Both the position numbers and the translations under genes were made by a program. From Paramecium sonneborni (lineage: Eukaryota > Ciliophora > Oligohymenophorea > Peniculida > Parameciidae), in assembly GCA_905182985.1 (NCBI GenBank), contig CAJJDN010000173.1:95727-159726 (forward strand): a stretch of DNA of 64,000 nt, written 5' to 3'. The notes under the pieces were generated by a model. The model made no database searches, was not told the origin of the DNA, and saw nothing but the letters and a program-made list of their open reading frames with translations. Shown piece by piece: positions 24,973 to 36,200 of the stretch (position 1 is its first letter; each line of letters opens with the position of its first letter).

Positions 24973-25402
24973 TATAAACAATTAATTTTATATTTAAATC
25001 AACAATTAACTCTCCACTTTATTGAAATCTTATTTCTTTTTAAATAAAACAATAAATATTTAACCAAAAAATACCAAAGATTAAATTCTATCTAAAATTA
25101 CTAATATTGTTATTTCTTTTCAATTTTCATTATTTCCAAAACAATCAATATATAACTAAAATTACTAAACAAAATTTTAAACAATTTTCTTTCTCCAAAA
25201 TTTTAGAATTGATAATAACATATTCTTGATATCTCAATTCTAAACATTCAAATTAAATGTGGTTCTTTCAAAATAACAGATTAGAATATATGATTAAATT
25301 TTAATATTCATTATTTTTATGAAATAGCCAATTAAATTAATTTATAATTATTAATTTGATATTTAGCAGAACTCAATTTGAAAAAAAAAAATAAATAATA
25401 AA
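24973..25402. other. intergenic between divergent genes
   Basis: 430 bp of very AT-rich sequence between the CDPK start and the H1-like start. No ORF or RNA gene is seen. An A-run lies just before the H1-like ATG. Confidence 0.5.
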
Positions 25403-25718
25403 ATGGCAAAAGGATCAAAAGGAGCAAAAAGCAGAAGTTAAAGCAAATCAGGAAAAAGTAACCATTTCAATAACTAAATAATTAGAAAGTGGATCAGCAA
25501 CAAAAAAAATAAAGAAAGCAGTTTAAGCTGCATCTCCTGCAAAAGTTGATGTTGCAGCAGCAGCACCAAAGACTCCCGTTGCATCAGCAAAGAAAGATTC
25601 TGCAAAAAAATCAACTCAAAAGAGTACATAAAAAAGCACATAGAAATCAGTAAAGAAGAGTGCAGCTAAGAACTCAGTTAAAAAAGTAAGTGCTTAAAAA
25701 AGTGGCAAGAAAGCATGA
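25403..25718 (+). CDS. histone H1-like linker protein (Lys/Ala/Ser-rich)
   Basis: 95 residues after removal of a 28-nt intron (25458-25485). The whole protein is Lys, Ala, Ser and Thr with a few Pro and Gln: SPAKVDVAAAAPKTPVASAK, then KKSTQKSTQKSTQKS repeats. This matches the globular-domain-less H1 of ciliate macronuclei, which binds linker DNA through a basic tail and is regulated by phosphorylation. Codon choice is more G/C-rich than neighbouring genes (GCA, AAG), as expected of a highly expressed gene. The NEK kinase ATG lies 31 bp downstream on the same strand. Another basic nuclear protein is the alternative. Confidence 0.82.
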
Positions 25719-25749
25719 TGATTAATATTATATATATAATAATTATAAA

Positions 25750-27168
25750 ATGTCACTTAAAGATTTCAAGATTATGTCGAAATTAGGTTAAGTTTACTAA
25801 TATGATAGGTGAGGGAGCATATTCAACAGTTTATAAGGTAAAAAGAATTGAAGACAATGTAGAATATGCTTTAAAAAAGGTGAATCTAACAAATTTGAGT
25901 GATAAAGAGAAATAGAATGCTTTAAATGAAGTTAGAATATTGGCATCTATCAAACATCCACATATAATAAGTTATAAGGAGGCATTTATTGATTTAAATA
26001 GTAATTCATTATGGTAAGACAATTGATAATATTAAAACAGTATTGTAATGGAACTGGCTGATAATGGTGATCTATTCTAATAAATATAGAAATGTATAAA
26101 ATAAAATACAATGATAAATGAGAATGAGATATTAAAAATAACATTTTAGATTGCAAATGGTTTAAAGGCATTGCATGATTTGAAAATATTTCATAGAGAC
26201 TTAAAAAGTGCAAATGTGTTTTTATAATCGAATGGTGATGTGAAATTGGGAGATATGAATGTTTCAAAAGTAGCTAAGAAGGGACTATTGTATACATAGA
26301 CAGGAACACCATATTATGCAAGTCCAGAAGTCTGGAAAGATTAACCATATGATTAAAAATCAGATGTATGGTCATTAGGATGTGTAACTTATGAAATGGC
26401 TGCTCTTAAACCTCCATTTAGGGCTGAAGATATGGAAGGATTATACAAGAAAGTTATTAGAGGTTTTATTTTCAATATTCTATAGGTTTATATCCAAGAC
26501 TTCCATCATAATATTCATAAGATTTATAAAATGTTATTCGAATGATGTTATAAGTCTAAACCAATTTAAGACCTACATCTTATGCAATTACAGAACTACC
26601 TTATTTTAATAAATTTAAAACTCAAACTTTTGATGATCAAAGTAAATTATTAAATACAATTATATTCCCTAAAAATTAAATTTCTATTGCAAATATGTTA
26701 CCTAAAGCCAATTATAATAATCCTAAATATAAAACTGAAACTCATCAAAATAGTGATACCTAAGAAACTATTAATAGAAATAGATAAAGTACTCTTGGAG
26801 GTGGATCATAATAATCATCACCTAATCCTACTAGAATTTCATAATATCTAGCAGAATAAGAAATGCTTTTAAGTATTTATATATTAATTAAAGAATAATA
26901 GTATTCTGTTAATTACGCTGGAAAACATAAAAAAATACATAATTATTCTGATAGGAATGTTATTGCCAAAATCCTATTAGAATATTAAAAAGATGTCCCA
27001 ATTCATAAATAAATTAAATAAAGACATAGAAGACTCTCATAAGAAGAAACTCCTTATTTATATTAAAGAAGGATTAATCAATTACCCACTTTAGAAGAAC
27101 ATTCTCCAAATTAAAAAAGAAATCCTCGTAATTAGAGTCTACCAACTACTAATTTACCTATAATATGA
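25750..27168 (+). CDS. NIMA-related (NEK) protein kinase
   Basis: A Ser/Thr kinase of the family controlling cilia length and mitosis, greatly expanded in ciliates. Introns at 25787-25808, 26014-26040 and 26463-26485 (22, 27 and 23 nt) give 448 residues. The kinase domain covers about 1-260: GEGAYSTVYKV glycine loop, ALKKV lysine, FHRDLKSANVFL catalytic loop (typical NEK), GDMNVSKV in place of DFG, TGTPYYASPEVW and KSDVWSLGCVTYEMAALKPPF. The magnesium-binding Asp is kept; Met-Asn replaces Phe-Gly, close to the DLN form common in NEKs. A disordered, basic C-terminal tail of ~190 residues ends LPTTNLPII. An extra in-frame intron in the tail near 26874 is possible. Confidence 0.94.
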
Positions 27169-27300
27169 ATATAAATATATAAATATATATATATATATAC
27201 CAATATACTTTATGCTCATTTCTTTATTATTCAATTGCATTAATTTAAATATTTATAATTTGTTGTCATTAATATTTTTTTATTTAACGATCTTAAATTT

Positions 27301-28079
27301 ATGTAAGAGTTAGATTTCTTAAGGATTCAAAGAGAAAGTTAGAAATTTTTAGAGATCGATAATATCTATAACAGATTGGCATCTAATTTTGTAGAAAAAA
27401 TATTTAGTTTATTCAAAGAGATTTTCCAATAAGAACATACATACACGATCTAAGTGAGTTAAACTTAACATTATAGGAATTGTTGAAATTAGCAATCTAA
27501 AAAGAGATACCATTAAAAGATTTTAAATTAGCAGAACATTACAAATTGAATTCAAATATTTTTAAAGCTAATTTATAAATGATTGTCAATGTAATAATCG
27601 ATGACATTTGGAGTGCATACAATAAACAAATTGTATTAGATGAAAAGAGTATAGCAGAACCAAGACAATTAACTTAAATAGATGAAGAATCAGCTATTGA
27701 GTAATGTTAAAGTTTAAGTGAAACTTCTATTATTAAAGATAAAAAAGAGATTGAAATCTAAAAGTAAGTTCATTCTGCTAGATCTCCACTTGCAAAATTG
27801 TTAGCTGGTGATAAATCTCCTTAAATTATATCAATTGCTAGTTCTCCTAGACATTCTCGTGATAACAGTTAAAATATGCTTATAAAACAACAAAAATAAG
27901 TTATTTAAAATTCTAAAAAGAAAAATTCATCTTTAATTAAAAATAAAAGCATGGATCTTAAAAATTTAGTTGCTGAAGGAATTCTTTAACCAAGATCAAA
28001 TAATCGATAATAAATGAGTTTAAGTAATTTACATCTTTTGATGTAGAAAATGCAAGGTTAAAAAGAGAATTTAAAATGA
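27301..28079 (+). CDS. unknown protein, frame change near residue 30
   Basis: Not recognised, about 260 residues. The ATG at 27301 opens MQELDFLRIQRESQKFLEID, but a TGA blocks this frame near 27487. A second frame (PIRTYIHDLSELNLTLQELL onward) runs cleanly to the TGA at 28077. The two join if one A is missing from the A-run near 27395, or if a 17-nt GT-AG segment (27392-27408) is an intron, which would be exceptionally short. The rest has a helical region (IVNVIIDDIWSAYNKQ), then Ser/Gln-rich disorder with SP sites (SARSPLAK, ASSPRHSRD). Its C-terminal ~35 residues resemble the small protein encoded next door. Confidence 0.5.
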
Positions 28080-28126
28080 TTTATAATTCATTAACATTAT
28101 AATAAATATTTTTAAACTAAATAAAA

Positions 28127-28369
28127 ATGGATCAAGATTTGAATCAAAATTTAATTAAGTTAGGATTACTTTTGAGATAATAGAATGTTAAAAAACCTAT
28201 TTACAATCCTTCAAAATAGTCAAACTTACAATTATTGTTAGCAAGATCGATAAGTATTAGTACTGAATCATCATCCAGAATGATTTAAATGAAATCTAAT
28301 TTTAATACATAAAATACTAGTAAAGCACAATATAAACCAAAAGAAAAGTAACACCTTATTTTATTATGA
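28127..28369 (+). CDS. small protein resembling the end of its neighbour
   Basis: 80 residues with no intron, starting MDQDLNQNLIKLGLLLRQQN. The stretch SNLQLLLARSISISTESSS parallels the neighbour's SLSNLHLLMQKMQ, and both carry an L-x-L-G-hydrophobic segment before it. It could be an independent short gene, a fragment of a partial tandem duplication, or a 3' exon of the 27301 gene. Function unknown. Confidence 0.42.
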
Positions 28370-29194
28370 TATCCAGATATTTTGTCAGTAGAAGAACGTC
28401 ATTGGCAAAATAATTAAAAACTTGTGATTCGTATTTATAAAAACGCAAAATTGAAAGTCAATTCATGAAAACTGATAATCTATGTGGGTTAAAAAAGGTA
28501 TTCGAAATTGGAAAGACCGTTCTTTTTTGATTATAATTATTTGATCATAAATATTAAATTGTTATTAAATATAGAACAATATTTATGGATCTAATTGTAA
28601 AGCAATGTACCTTATAGAAAAGAAATATAAGAAGGTTCCATATTATAAGTTAAGAATCCTTTCAAAAAGACAGAACTATGCCATTTAAAAATACAGAAAG
28701 AAAAATCTCAACCACTTGATTTCATTCTTAAGCTGATAAAAAATATAAAGAATAAGATGTAGTTGTGATCTTTTTGAAAATGCTTAGATAACAAAGACTT
28801 TTTAATTTAATATGCCTCAAATAGAGGATTTTATATAATCCTCACTTTTCCCTGATAAAAAAATAGTTAAAAATAAAAATGGTTTGATTATATTTAAGCC
28901 AATTCCTAAAGAATTTCATCTAAAGAATTAAAGTTCTTAAAAATTCAGTATTTAAAATAATGCATGATAGAGAGATATTAGATAAAAGAAAATTATGTAT
29001 ACTGAAATAATGAAATCAAGATTAGTGAAAGAGAAATGGTTTACGGATAGAAATTGTCGTATATAATTTAATAATTTATGTGCTGATACATATTTTCATT
29101 GAATTAAATTGTTGAACTTCTCATATTTTATTATATAGTTTAGTTCTGATAGGAAATATGTTAAATATATATATTATTAATCTTAAATCTTGAG
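28370..29194 (+). other. region with disrupted coding-like sequence
   Basis: Composition is coding-like on the plus strand, but no frame stays open. An ATG near 28369 opens MISRYFVSRRTSLAKQLKTC and continues to LKKVFEIGKTVLF before a TGA. Other frames give fragments such as QIEDFIQSSLFPDKKIVKNK ending at a TGA near 28968. I could not join them with standard introns. It is either a decayed gene or one with exons I cannot resolve. From about 29000 to 29194 I see only AT-rich spacer. Confidence 0.35.
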
Positions 29195-29776
29195 ATGTAA
29201 GATGTAATTATGAAAATATCATAAATAGAAAAAAGAACAAACGAGGTTTGAAAATTTTCTAAGACAATTTAGAGATTTAATTGATTCCTATTTAGCACCA
29301 ACACCTGAACCAGAAGAATAACCAAAACAATAAATTACAAAACAAAAAAAACAAAAAAAACAAAAAGATCCATTAGCACCTAAGATGCCTAAATCAGCGT
29401 TCATCTTTTATTTTTAAGACAAAAGAGAGAAATTTTAATAACAATATCCAAGTCTTTTTTAATGCTATTTTAGATCTACAATTTTAAGAAATCACCAAAT
29501 TAATTGCTAGTGAATGGAAAGATTTACCTAAAGAAATTTAGTAGGTACTTAAACTATTTCTTTCATGTATAGTCATATCACGATTAAGCCTTTAAAGACA
29601 GAAGTCGCTATTCATAAGAAAATGAACTCTATTGCACATAAACAGGCAAGCAAATCAACGGTAAGAGCCAATCAAAAACCAATAAATCAAGTGCTAAAAA
29701 AGAAAAAGTCTAATAAAAAGTTGATTAATAAGATGAAGATAATGATTCTTTTGGAGCAGATATAGGTTAGGAATGA
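29195..29776 (+). CDS. HMG-box chromatin protein
   Basis: A non-histone DNA-bending protein. Introns at 29204-29228, 29452-29473 and 29545-29572 (25, 22 and 28 nt) give 168 residues. A basic/Gln linker (QKKQKKQKDPLAPKMPKSAF) leads into one HMG box at about residues 60-125: PKSAFIFYFQDKREKFQQQY, then LIASEWKDLPKEIQQ and YHDQAFKDRSRYSQENELY. The Pro, aromatic and Trp positions and three-helix spacing fit the HMGB/Nhp6 type. The tail alternates Lys-rich and acidic residues (DEDNDSFGADIGQE). The second intron has a GTCT donor, unusual here where most begin GTA. Probably nuclear, possibly tied to macronuclear chromatin. Confidence 0.9.
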
Positions 29777-30283
29777 TATCTATAAAAAATATACATCTAA
29801 AATAATTCATCAAAATATTCAAAGGAATTTAGTTTTTTTTTATCTCCTTAAAATATAATATTACAAATTTCTTTATTCCTGTCCTTTCTTTATAAATAAA
29901 ATTTGCAAAAAATTTAATTTTATTAGAAAAGTCTTGGAGAAACGAAAGTAGAAAAAATAAATAAATGTTAAGTTGAATGAAACTCAATTAATGAATTTTT
30001 AATAATTTTATGAATTATTCAATGTCTGTTCTTAATTATAAAAAATACTGCTAAATAGTTTTCTGAATCTTTTTTTAGATAAAGTATTAAATTAGCATTT
30101 GAAGCTTGTTGTTTAATAAAAATAATTTAAGTAATCGATAATCAAGAATTTGATTAAATTATTTGTGTGAGAGAGTGAGTATTTAATAACTTAAATAAGT
30201 AACTTAATAGATTTCGTAATATGATTTTATATATAAAATATTGTATAATATTAAATAATCACTATTTAATTAAAGTATTAAAA
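29777..30283. other. intergenic, no gene seen
   Basis: About 500 bp of AT-rich sequence between two plus-strand genes. It has no protein-like frame and no RNA gene, and presumably holds the 3' end of the HMG gene and the promoter of the mago gene. Confidence 0.5.
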
Positions 30284-30816
30284 ATGCAAGTAAATTAAAA
30301 TGATGAGTTTTATTTGAGATATTAGTAAGTTTATAAAATATATATGGATAGTGTTGGACATAAAGGAATATATGGACATGAATTTCTTGAATTTGAGTTT
30401 AGAAATGATGGAAGATTACGTTATGCAAATAATTCAAATTATAAATAAGATGTTTTAATTAGAAAAGAGTGTTTTGTTTCTGAGTCAGTGATTTCTGAGT
30501 TTAAGAGAATAATAGAAGAATCAGAAATAATAAAGTATGTAATTGAATATAATGAAAGAGAAAATGATTCAAAATGGCCAGCACCAGATAAAATAGGAAG
30601 ATAAGAATTGGAAATAAAATTGGGGAATGCTCATATATCATTTACAACATCAAAATTAGGATCAATACATGATGTATAAAGCAGTTAAGATCCTGATGGT
30701 TTAAGAGTTTTCTTCTATTTGATTTAAGATTTGAAGTGCTTTGTATTTTCATTAATCGGACTTCATTTTAGAGTAAACTTCTATTAAAATTATAATAGAT
30801 AAAACCTGTAAATTGA
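30284..30816 (+). CDS. MAGO: Mago nashi, exon junction complex core subunit
   Basis: Mago pairs with Y14 and clamps eIF4A3 on spliced mRNA; the complex links splicing to export, localisation and nonsense-mediated decay. Introns at 30325-30351, 30535-30558 and 30773-30798 (27, 24 and 26 nt) give 151 residues, close to the usual ~146. Conserved blocks in order: [81 protein letters not shown] and the end GLHFRIKPV. The second intron is 24 nt with no in-frame TGA, so its retention would not create a stop codon. Convergent with citrate synthase, 148 bp apart. Confidence 0.97.
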
Positions 30817-30964
30817 ACGATTATTATTATGTGTTAATTTATATTTATAAATATTAATTAATAAAGTATATGAATTTATATATAAGATGAATAATGTCTT
30901 GATGATTATTAGAAAATAAAGAATAAATAAGGATAATTATAAATTGATTATAATTTTAATATGA

Positions 30965-32485
30965 TCATACCTTAACAAGTCCAAATAGGCTGCTATGCAT
31001 AGGTAATTTACAAACTCTGCTTTTTTCTTCTTCTTTTCTATCTTAAATAGGAATATATTATCTTTAATCTTCTCCTACATAGAGTTACCTTGGTCTACTG
31101 ATTCTTTAGACTTTTTCAGACATCATTTCCATCCATTAACAAATCCATCCAATACTTCTTTATACTGCAAACATGACAGTAAACATAGAAGTTGGAATAC
31201 TCAAAGCTTCATATACAATTCCAGTGTAGAAATCAACATTGGGATACAATTTACGTTATATGAAATAATCATCTTTTAAAGCAGTTTATTCTAATTGAAT
31301 GGCTAACTAACATATTATTAATAAAGATATATACTTCTAAAATATCATTAGCTCTTTTTGTTTTTTCTAAGACATTATAACACATTTCCTACATAACTTT
31401 AGCTCTTGGATCATAATTTTTATAAACTCTATGTCCAAATCCCATTAATCTAAATGAATTATCTTTAGATTTAGCCATCTGAAGATATTTAGGAATATTT
31501 TCTTTATTTCCTATTTCTTTAAGCATATTCAAAACAGCTTCATTAGCACCTCCATGATAAGGTCCCCATAAAGCTGTAATTCCAGCAGCTATACAAGCAA
31601 ATGGATTAGCTAATGAAGAACCAGCAATTCTAACTGTAGAAGTAGATGCATTTTATTCATGATCTGCATGTAACATAAAAATAGTATCTAATGCTTTAAC
31701 AATTACTTTGTCAACATTGAAATCATTCATAGGAGTTGAGAACATCTTAAATTATGTTAATATAATTACCATATATAAGAAATTCTCAATAAATGAATAT
31801 TTTTTATTAGGATATACAATAGGTAATCCTAATGCTGTTCTATATGCATAAGCTGCTAGAGTCGGCATTTTAGCTACTAATTTAATAGCTATATATTCTC
31901 TATCTCTTGGATCATTTACATCAAAATCTTTATGCATAAAAGCACTCAATGCTCCTACTACACCAACCATGATTGCCATAGGATGACTATCTGATGCAAA
32001 ACCTTTATAGAATTCTATAAGTTTTTCATTTATCATCATTTCACTCACCATAGTTTCTTCAAATGATTACAACTCTTTTTAAGATGGAAGATGTCCATAA
32101 ATAAATAAATAACACACTTCTATGTAAGAAGAATATTTAGCTAAAATTTCAATAGGATATCCTCGATATAATAATTCTCCTTTATCACCATCTATGTAAG
32201 TCATAGTTGACATGCATCTAATTTCATTATTATTAATTTATACGCTCCAGTTGATGAGAATCCAGGATCTAATGTAAAATACCCTGTTTTAGAATATAAC
32301 TATGTAATATCAATCATAGGAGGACCTTTTGTTCCTTTATAAACAGGTAGTTAAACACTTTTGCCATTTGGTAATGTTAATGTTGCAATATCTGATGATA
32401 GTGGACATATTGGTACAGTTTTTTCCATCTTTGATTTATGAGAATCTATTGTTTCTTGATGCCATTTATTAGGAGATTGCGACAT
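30965..32485 (-). CDS. citrate synthase
   Basis: Condenses oxaloacetate and acetyl-CoA to citrate. Introns at 32218-32243, 31746-31769 and 31307-31334 (26, 24 and 28 nt) give 480 residues. Conserved segments: [71 protein letters not shown] (catalytic His region), [16 protein letters not shown] (catalytic His) and [20 protein letters not shown] (catalytic Asp). The N-terminal ~100 residues before the fold resemble the bacterial type II form; no clear mitochondrial presequence is visible. It may be mitochondrial or peroxisomal; the last residues (LFGLVKV) are not a peroxisomal SKL signal. The 24-nt intron is another multiple of three without TGA. Confidence 0.96.
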
Positions 32486-32626
32486 TTGAAATTAAAGATA
32501 ACTTAAATAATTAATGTATTACGCATCATTAATTCATATTTTTAATTTAGTATGTTATAAAATTTATACAATAGATATTTTTTTATTCATTTCATAATGT
32601 ACCTGCAATTTAATTATTTAAATTAA

Positions 32627-33088
32627 TCATTTTTGTCTATATTTCCTTCTTTCTTCTGCTATATCTTCCCAATGATTCCATGCTTTCATTCCATACATAG
32701 CAATATCATCTCTTGCTCCACATGTAACATAATTCCCTTCTTAATCAAAAATGCATAAATGTGGTATTGTTTATGGTTTACAAATTCTAGTTAAATAACT
32801 TATAGCCATCTTTTCAGACCATGGAATTGCCAACCATGGCATTTTCTAATAATATTTCATGAAATCTCTTTCATTCTCATCATGAGTTACCAATACTATT
32901 TCAAAATTCTTTGTCTTTTTTATTTCATCATAGAAATTTTTTAACATTCCTGTAAATTATCTACAAGGTGGACACCAACTTGCTGAAAAGTACAATCCCC
33001 AAAAATTATACTTTGAAAAATCAGGTTTTGCTTTTATTTCATTACCTTATTGCAAATTTTCAGATAAAAACTAAGAAAAGTTTTTCAT
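32627..33088 (-). CDS. tryparedoxin/nucleoredoxin-like thioredoxin
   Basis: A thiol-disulfide oxidoreductase of 153 residues with no intron. The redox motif is WCPPC at about residues 43-47 in FSASWCPPCRQFTGML. The WCPPC form, the following LVTHDENERDFMKYYQKMPW and the cis-Pro region (CKPQTIPHLCIFDQEGN) are the signature of the tryparedoxin/nucleoredoxin group. A C-terminal helical, basic extension ends RRKYRQK. No signal peptide, so probably cytosolic. Divergent from the large membrane-protein gene, 154 bp or more apart. Confidence 0.93.
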
Positions 33089-33242
33089 TAAATAATTACT
33101 TCAATTATAATTTATTTTTTTTACATCATTCCTTTTTATCTATCATTTTTATAATATATAAACTATATTCCTTTTTTTAATAAACAAGTAAGTATCCAAT
33201 ACAATCAATTATTAAATTTATTCAATATAATATAATCTAATG

Positions 33243-36200
33243 CAGAAATTGCTTAAATAATTTCATCTTCTAACACACCCCAGATAAAATTATAATATCC
33301 TTCATGTATTAGTGAATATCAATTCTCTAGGTATTTTTTGCTATATACTCTATAAAGAAAGCTTAAGAAATAGCAATTTCAAATGATATACTATTTTCAT
33401 CAAATTCAAACTTCAGGTAAAATGTTTACGTTATCTAAAAGTCCATTAATTTCCCTCATTTATTATTGTTTTGTTGCAACATCTATAACAAACACTTAAC
33501 TTATTCTTTTAATACTACTTATTTTTATTTTGAATTGCCTAGCCTTAATAATACTATCCATTCTCATATTTAAATAAAAACCACCTACTGTAATCTCAAT
33601 TATCCTTTAATAATTCCTATTTTATTATCATTAAATTCTTACAATGCCAACTATCTATATATCACTGTTATTCATTTATGATACTAATATTTGCAATAGT
33701 AGTAATTTATGTTCTAATTATGCTTATGTCATACTAATAACCATAAGTGTTGTAAATTTTATTGTATCGATGGCTATAGGATTCGTTTTTATATATTTTG
33801 GAAGATGTGAAAAATTGATGGAAGATAACATTATCTTCACCTTAGATTAAACAATTATAATCAAATCAATAAATTAAGTCTTATAATTGTTCGTTCTTAT
33901 CTTTAAAGTCATAGATAAACTTTAATTATTAAGGTTTGCATTTACTATCATAAACAACTTCATTTTTATATTATTCAATATCAGAAAAAATAACTATTTT
34001 GGATATTTAGTAATAGAAATAATTTTTATGATTATCAATATATCATTTAACTTAAAACTTAGTATTTATGAATTATTCATTATTGTAACACTTATGATCA
34101 ATATCTTATTCTAAATTTAATAATAGTTTGTCTCGTTTTACTTAACAACTAAAAATTAAAGCAACTTATTAACTATATAAGTATATTTATTTTACAAATT
34201 TAGAATTTAGAATAATTCAATTAACAAGGCGACAAAAGATCCCAACTCCTAATTTCAATATTATAAATAAATCATAATTGCTTAAAATGTTAATCTCCCC
34301 ACTCTATACCCGAATGTTTGTTAAGGAAGATGTCTAACATTAAAAATAAATAGTTAATTAACATTTTGGTATATTGTAATTATATATCTAATAATGCACC
34401 TCTTAAAGCACTTATAAAATTAATTTTGTAATAGGCAAATGATATTTACTTTAAGCAATCTTTTAATAATCTTTCTTATTATTTGTACTAAAGAGCAAAG
34501 TAATATTAAAAAGAAGCTATTCATAAAAATACTATTCGTAATTCAAATGAACATTAATCATCTTTGAATGTTTAATCTGCATTTATGACTAGTCATTCTT
34601 CAAATATATTATTTCCTCTATTAATTGAAACAATTTAAAGTAAAATTAGTTTTTGGAGCAAATTAATAAATGGATATTAAGACATAGAACATTATTTAGT
34701 TGAGACACTGAAAACAACTGATAAAATGTTATAATGTAAACATGAAATTGAGTAAAGATTTGATATGTTTAATAATAAATTAAAATCTTAATAATAATCA
34801 GATATATTGACATTAAGAATAATTTAAATTTATCATTCAGGAATATATTCAAATGCATTTTAGACATATTAAATAGAGAAATAAATTGAGGAATTAATAA
34901 AAAATGAAAGATATAAGTAAGATGAATCTTTAGATAATATGCAATTGATATAAAGTATAAATTAATAATTAATTGTTAGATAGATTAATAATTCTTAAGT
35001 CTAGTCTAGTAAGAAGAAGAGGAGAACTTGCAAACCTAAATGTTAGATAATTAGCTTTATTTTTAAATGAAAATGAAGATAGTGTAAAAGGTATTAGACA
35101 TTGCAATTAATTGATGCCTAGTTTTATTTCATCAATTCATGAAAAATTGATGGATAATTATTTGTAAAGAGGTCATTCTAAACTTATGATAAATGGTGAA
35201 TCATCTTTTTGTTAAAATGTATCAGGGTATTTAGAATTATGTAGTTTAAATTTATTTAATTTTTTTGATGATAAAGATGATTTTATTTTAAATATGATAA
35301 TTACTAAGTAATAATCAAATAATGAAATCATTTTATTTGGTATTGATGGTAAAATATTAGGATTTACTAAATATTTTTATGAAGAAATTTTACAGAATAC
35401 TGTAAAGATGAATTTATCACATTAAAATGATAAGGATTAAAATGAAATCAAAATTACAGTAAAAGAATTCTTAAATAAAAATCCATTAATTTAATTTTAT
35501 ATTCCTGGAATATTTAGTTAAGTTTAAGAATTAAGATAATAAATAGAATCATCTTCTAATTATTTGATGAATAATTTAAAATCTTTTTGGATATATCCTA
35601 ATAATCATTTAGAATGTTTATAAAATTCTTAATTAATATTTTCTTAATTCAAAAAGAGAAGTTATGGATCCTAATAGAATTTTAGATCATATAAATCTTA
35701 GACTTATTCAAAGTATTCTTATAATACAATTAATACATAATTTGATCTTTAATATGATAATTCTGATATGTCATCAGAATTAAAATCAAATATTTCAATT
35801 AATGGAATTCCTATATTATTATTACATCCTGAAGTTGAATAGCAAATATAAAGAATTATTGATTTAAGTGAATCTTAGTCTAAAATGCCTTAAACAGGAC
35901 TTTTTTATAGTCTTTAATTTAAAACACTGAATTTTAAGAGAGGAAATTATGGCTATTTTATGCTGACTATCAAAGATTTTAAAACTATTGCAAATTATAC
36001 AATAAATGGATAACAAACATCTAGAACTTAACCTACACTCTATTAATCATTAATTCCATCATAAGAATTTTCTGCAATTAATATAAAAAGCAATTAAACT
36101 TTTTCTTAAGAGATTAGAAGTGATAATCCTGATTCTCAAGATCCAGTTATTTAAGAAATAAGATAAATGAATAACAATCAAAAACTTAATGATAGTAGTG

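Noticed and set aside
27392..27408. A 17-nt intron
   Set aside because: It would restore the frame, but every other intron here is at least 22 nt. A missing A in the adjacent A-run is equally good, so I did not call it.
33422..33850. Short plus-strand ORFs starting at ATGs inside 33422-33850 as separate genes
   Set aside because: They are internal parts of the large membrane-protein frame, which continues upstream (EYQFSRYFLLYTLQRK) and far downstream.
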